In this document: piece after piece, positions 59,719 through 64,000 of the stretch
How positions within the stretch are numbered: the first letter of the stretch is position 1
Layout: each line of letters opens with the position of its first letter
Assembly: GCA_964023205.1 (NCBI GenBank)
Contig: OZ026848.1
Coordinates: 1,974,501 to 2,038,500, forward strand
Direction: 5' to 3'
Source of the DNA: Lutraria lutraria
Taxonomy: Eukaryota > Mollusca > Bivalvia > Venerida > Mactridae
Length of the DNA stretch: 64,000 nt
The notes under the pieces: model-generated
The model's input: only the letters and a program-made list of their open reading frames with translations
Database searches by the model: none
Told to the model about the DNA's origin: nothing
Translations under genes and position numbers: made by a program

Positions 59719-60514
59719 TTGATTTTCTTTACATTTATCAAAAAAGGAAAGATTGTCATCAGCCCTGTCTTGGACCACATTACAATTACAATCTCTAAGA
59801 TAGAGGATATTATAAAATTTGAACTGTGCACTCGTCTGTGTGACTTTTTGACCAGTCACTGTCCTCTTCAGTTTTTCCTAGCCCATGGAAAGACATTTTT
59901 GTCACTCCTTGAAGCCATTCTCATGTTGGCAATTGTCAACCTGTATCTCTACTCTGTACCCTAGGGAATGTCCTTGAAAGGGTAGTCCACAGGCATACTT
60001 ATACACAATAGTGACAATGATCTTCTCACTCTGCTTTGAATCAGGCTTTGTACCTGGTGACTCGACAGTTAACCAACTGGCTTATCTATACAACTTCTTC
60101 ACTGAGGCTGTCGATTCCAGAACTGTATTCTGCGACATTCCAGAATTGTATTCTGTGACATGAGCAAAGACTTTCGACTGTGTTTCGCATCATACTTTCC
60201 TCTTCAGACTCAAACATCTTAGGATTTCTGGCAGTCTTTTAAATTGGTTCTCATCTTATCTAAGCGGCAGACAGCAAAATGTTGTTCTGCATGCATGATG
60301 CTCAATCAAAGTGGAATGATATTAAAGCTTGTATTCCACAGAAGTCAGTTTTGGCCCCCCTCATTTCTTGATATTGATCAATGACATTGTGTCTGACATC
60401 AGGGCAAATGTCCATCTTTTTGCAGATTACACAAGCCTTTATATAGTTGACGGGGTTCCATTAACTGCTTCACAAACACTGAATTCTGACCTAAAAAGAA
60501 TACCTCTTGAATAA
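59719..60514 (+). pseudogene. Satellite RT core 9
   Basis: Follows a single S2 spacer; same organisation as core 1. Confidence 0.88.
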
Positions 60515-61587
60515 AATTTGTTCCATTTTAATAGCTTCACTTCTTAGGAGGTGAATTTGGATTTTTCTAGATTTTATTTCTTGGTTACAAACACCTCCTT
60601 AAGATAGCATTTTAGTGCCCTTATTTTAAGTTAAATTGTAGATTTTATAAAGCTGAGGAAAAATGAATTGCCTGAATATTTCTACAATTTTTTTTCCTTA
60701 TTCCAGTAGTTATTTCTATTAGGTTAAATGTCTTGAACTGAAAATATTTCTGTCTATTTTTTTGTCATATTTTTGTTTTTGTAGGGTTCTTTTGTAAACT
60801 TCTAGTTATGCCCCCATTTCAAAGAAATGTAGGTATATATTGCTGGTTTGCTCATGTCCGTCTTTTTTGCTCGTTTTTAATCAAACCTTGTCTGGCCAAT
60901 TCGACTGTATTGGCCTCTTAGGTCTTCACTTGGTTTGAAGGTTGGTCAAATACAGATAGATGACCCCTGTTGATAAAGTCTATCAATAGGTCAAAGGTCA
61001 ACTATCCATTTGCTCTTCAGGGAGCATTGGTGTTTCACAAACACCTCAGTAAGTGAGCGTTTTAGTACCATTGTTAAAACTTAAGATATATCAAATAACT
61101 TAAAAAAAACTTAGGCAGTTGATTTTTCCGAGCTTTATTCTCTACTAGTATTTTTACAAAACTTTATCCTTATCCTAGCAGTTATTTCTATTAGGTAAAA
61201 TGTCTTGAACTGAAATGATTTGTATTTATATTTTTGTCATATTTTTGTAATTGTAGGGTTCTTTTTTAAACTTCTAGATATGCCCCCATTTCAAAGAAAT
61301 GTGGGTATATATTGCTGGTTTGCTCATGTCCGTCTTTTTTGCTCGTTTTTAATCAAACCTTGTCTGGCCAATTCGACTGTATTGGCCTCTTAGGTCTACA
61401 CTTGGTTTGAAGGTTGGTCAAATACAGATAGATGACCCCTATTGATAAGGTCTATCAATAGGTCAAAGGTCAACTATCCATTTGCTCTTCAGGAAGCATT
61501 GGTGTTTAACAAACACCTCATTAAGTGAGCGTTTTAGTACCATTATTTCATCTAAGATATATCATATAACTTAAAAAACTTAGCTAG

Positions 61588-62383
61588 TTGATTTTCTTTA
61601 CATTTATCAAAAAAGGAAAGATTGTCATCAGCCCTGTCTTGGACCACATTACAATTACAATCTCTAAGATAGAGGATATTATAAAATTTGAACTGTGCAC
61701 TCGTCTGTGTGACTTTTTGACCAGTCACTGTCCTCTTCAGTTTTTCCTAGCCCATGGAAAGACATTTTTGTCACTCCTTGAAGCCATTCTCATGTTGGCA
61801 ATTGTCAACCTGTATCTCTACTCTGTACCCTAGGGAATGTCCTTGAAAGGGTAGTCCACAGGCATACTTATACACAATAGTGACAATGATCTTCTCACTC
61901 TGCTTTGAATCAGGCTTTGTACCTGGTGACTCGACAGTTAACCAACTGGCTTATCTATACAACTTCTTCACTGAGGCTGTCGATTCCAGAACTGTATTCT
62001 GCGACATTCCAGAATTGTATTCTGTGACATGAGCAAAGACTTTCGACTGTGTTTCGCATCATACTTTCCTCTTCAGACTCAAACATCTTAGGATTTCTGG
62101 CAGTCTTTTAAATTGGTTCTCATCTTATCTAAGCGGCAGACAGCAAAATGTTGTTCTGCATGCATGATGCTCAATCAAAGTGGAATGATATTAAAGCTTG
62201 TATTCCACAGAAGTCAGTTTTGGCCCCCCTCATTTCTTGATATTGATCAATGACATTGTGTCTGACATCAGGGCAAATGTCCATCTTTTTGCAGATTACA
62301 CAAGCCTTTATATAGTTGACGGGGTTCCATTAACTGCTTCACAAACACTGAATTCTGACCTAAAAAGAATACCTCTTGAATAA
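61588..62383 (+). pseudogene. Satellite RT core 10
   Basis: Follows an L spacer and begins the third higher-order block. Confidence 0.88.
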
Positions 62384-62984
62384 AATTTGTTCCATTTTAA
62401 TAGCTTCACTTCTTAGGAGGTGAATTTGGATTTTTCTAGATTTTATTTCTTGGTTACAAACACCTCCTTAAGATAGCATTTTAGTGCCCTTATTTTAAGT
62501 TAAATTGTAGATTTTATAAAGCTGAGGAAAAATGAATTGCCTGAATATTTCTACAATTTTTTTTCCTTATTCCAGTAGTTATTTCTATTAGGTTAAATGT
62601 CTTGAACTGAAAATATTTCTGTCTATTTTTTTGTCATATTTTTGTTTTTGTAGGGTTCTTTTGTAAACTTCTAGTTATGCCCCCATTTCAAAGAAATGTA
62701 GGTATATATTGCTGGTTTGCTCATGTCCGTCTTTTTTGCTCGTTTTTAATCAAACCTTGTCTGGCCAATTCGACTGTATTGGCCTCTTAGGTCTTCACTT
62801 GGTTTGAAGGTTGGTCAAATACAGATAGATGACCCCTGTTGATAAAGTCTATCAATAGGTCAAAGGTCAACTATCCATTTGCTCTTCAGGGAGCATTGGT
62901 GTTTAACAAACACCTCATTAAGTGAGCGTTTTAGTACCATTATTTCATCTAAGATATATCATATAACTTAAAAAACTTAGCTAG

Positions 62985-63780
62985 TTGATTTTCTTTACAT
63001 TTATCAAAAAAGGAAAGATTGTCATCAGCCCTGTCTTGGACCACATTACAATTACAATCTCTAAGATAGAGGATATTATAAAATTTGAACTGTGCACTCG
63101 TCTGTGTGACTTTTTGACCAGTCACTGTCCTCTTCAGTTTTTCCTAGCCCATGGAAAGACATTTTTGTCACTCCTTGAAGCCATTCTCATGTTGGCAATT
63201 GTCAACCTGTATCTCTACTCTGTACCCTAGGGAATGTCCTTGAAAGGGTAGTCCACAGGCATACTTATACACAATAGTGACAATGATCTTCTCACTCTGC
63301 TTTGAATCAGGCTTTGTACCTGGTGACTCGACAGTTAACCAACTGGCTTATCTATACAACTTCTTCACTGAGGCTGTCGATTCCAGAACTGTATTCTGCG
63401 ACATTCCAGAATTGTATTTTGTGACATGAGCAAAGACTTTCGACTGTGTTTCGCATCATACTTTCCTCTTCAGACTCAAACATCTTAGGATTTCTGGCAG
63501 TCTTTTAAATTGGTTCTCATCTTATCTAAGCGGCAGACAGCAAAATGTTGTTCTGCATGCATGATGCTCAATCAAAGTGGAATGATATTAAAGCTTGTAT
63601 TCCACAGAAGTCAGTTTTGGCCCCCCTCATTTCTTGATATTGATCAATGACATTGTGTCTGACATCAGGGCAAATGTCCATCTTTTTGCAGATTACACAA
63701 GCCTTTATATAGTTGACGGGGTTCCATTAACTGCTTCACAAACACTGAATTCTGACCTAAAAAGAATACCTCTTGAATAA
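62985..63780 (+). pseudogene. Satellite RT core 11
   Basis: Follows an S1 spacer with the TTGTATTTTGTGACATG variant near 63414. The following spacer is cut by the window end. Confidence 0.88.
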
Positions 63781-64000
63781 AATTTGTTCCATTTTAATAG
63801 CTTCACTTCTTAGGAGGTGAATTTGGATTTTTCTAGATTTTATTTCTTGGTTACAAACACCTCCTTAAGATAGCATTTTAGTGCCCTTATTTTAAGTTAA
63901 ATTGTAGATTTTATAAAGCTGAGGAAAAATGAATTGCCTGAATATTTCTACAATTTTTTTTCCTTATTCCAGTAGTTATTTCTATTAGGTTAAATGTCTT

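Larger units (their letters stand above)
46054..64000 (+). repeat. Retrotransposon-derived satellite array with 6532-bp higher-order repeat
   Basis: Eleven RT cores of 796 bp start at 47127, 48524, 50393, 51790, 53187, 55056, 56453, 58322, 59719, 61588 and 62985. Start-to-start spacing is only ever 1397 (S) or 1869 (L). The spacer before each core is type L, S1, L, S2, S2, L, S1, L, S2, L, S1, so L-S1-L-S2 (6532 bp) is the repeating unit, with one extra S2 in the first block (47127 to 55056 = 7929; 55056 to 61588 = 6532). The copies look nearly identical to one another. The array runs off the window. Confidence 0.95.

Noticed and set aside
45343..64000. CRISPR array or bacterial repeat cluster
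   Set aside because: Units are over 1.3 kb, spacers are not unique, no cas-like genes, and the surroundings are plainly eukaryotic.

Overview
The window is repeat-saturated, AT-rich metazoan DNA, most likely from a bivalve mollusc. There is no compact gene organisation, no operon, and no open reading frame longer than about 170 codons. Almost everything recognisable is transposable-element debris: a DIRS-type tyrosine-recombinase retrotransposon, several non-LTR (LINE) reverse transcriptase remnants, tRNA-derived SINEs, many terminal-inverted-repeat (TIR) elements with clean target-site duplications, and five copies of a repeat beginning with an AGCTCAC...GTGAGCT hairpin that I associate with bivalve genomes. 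The taxonomic call is inference from repeat types, not from a marker gene.

Region by region. 1-1.7 kb: three short, phase-compatible candidate exons of a + strand host gene, with a complete SINE in one intron. 3.1-6.6 kb: minus-strand DIRS-like element with an inverted-repeat end, a broken tyrosine recombinase and a pol fragment, cut in two by an AGCTCAC repeat. 7.7-10.8 kb: short tandem repeats and a decayed LINE. 11-24 kb: MITEs, AGCTCAC repeats, RT scraps. 24.3-30.8 kb: a three-level nest, a ~165-bp-period repeat element split by a 5.15-kb TTAA-flanked TIR element, itself split by a 2.48-kb element with 67-bp TIRs and a 5-bp duplication. 31.8-41.5 kb: ACGTC-rich repeat, hAT-like elements, a tRNA-like locus, a mariner remnant, MITEs, and the 3' end of another LINE. 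41.5-43.2 kb: a second nest, SINE split by a Mutator-like TIR element split by a hAT-like MITE. 44.1-44.6 kb: two candidate exons, the second ending in a stop and followed by AATAAA.

45.3-64 kb is the most striking part. A dead fragment of a Jockey/CR1-like LINE reverse transcriptase has become a satellite. Eleven almost identical 796-bp RT cores follow one diverged edge copy. They are separated by spacers of two lengths (1073 or 601 bp), giving monomers of 1869 (L) and 1397 bp (S). The S spacers are recombinants lacking exactly one 472-bp module, with two distinct breakpoints (S1, S2). Monomers are ordered L-S1-L-S2-S2-L-S1-L-S2-L-S1, a 6532-bp higher-order repeat. All spacers together carry 16 perfect AGGTCA-A-AGGTCA (DR1) motifs. 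The array continues past the window end.

No intact protein-coding gene, rRNA gene, CRISPR array or bacterial feature was seen. The elements do not form a pathway: the window records successive insertions, then local amplification by unequal recombination.
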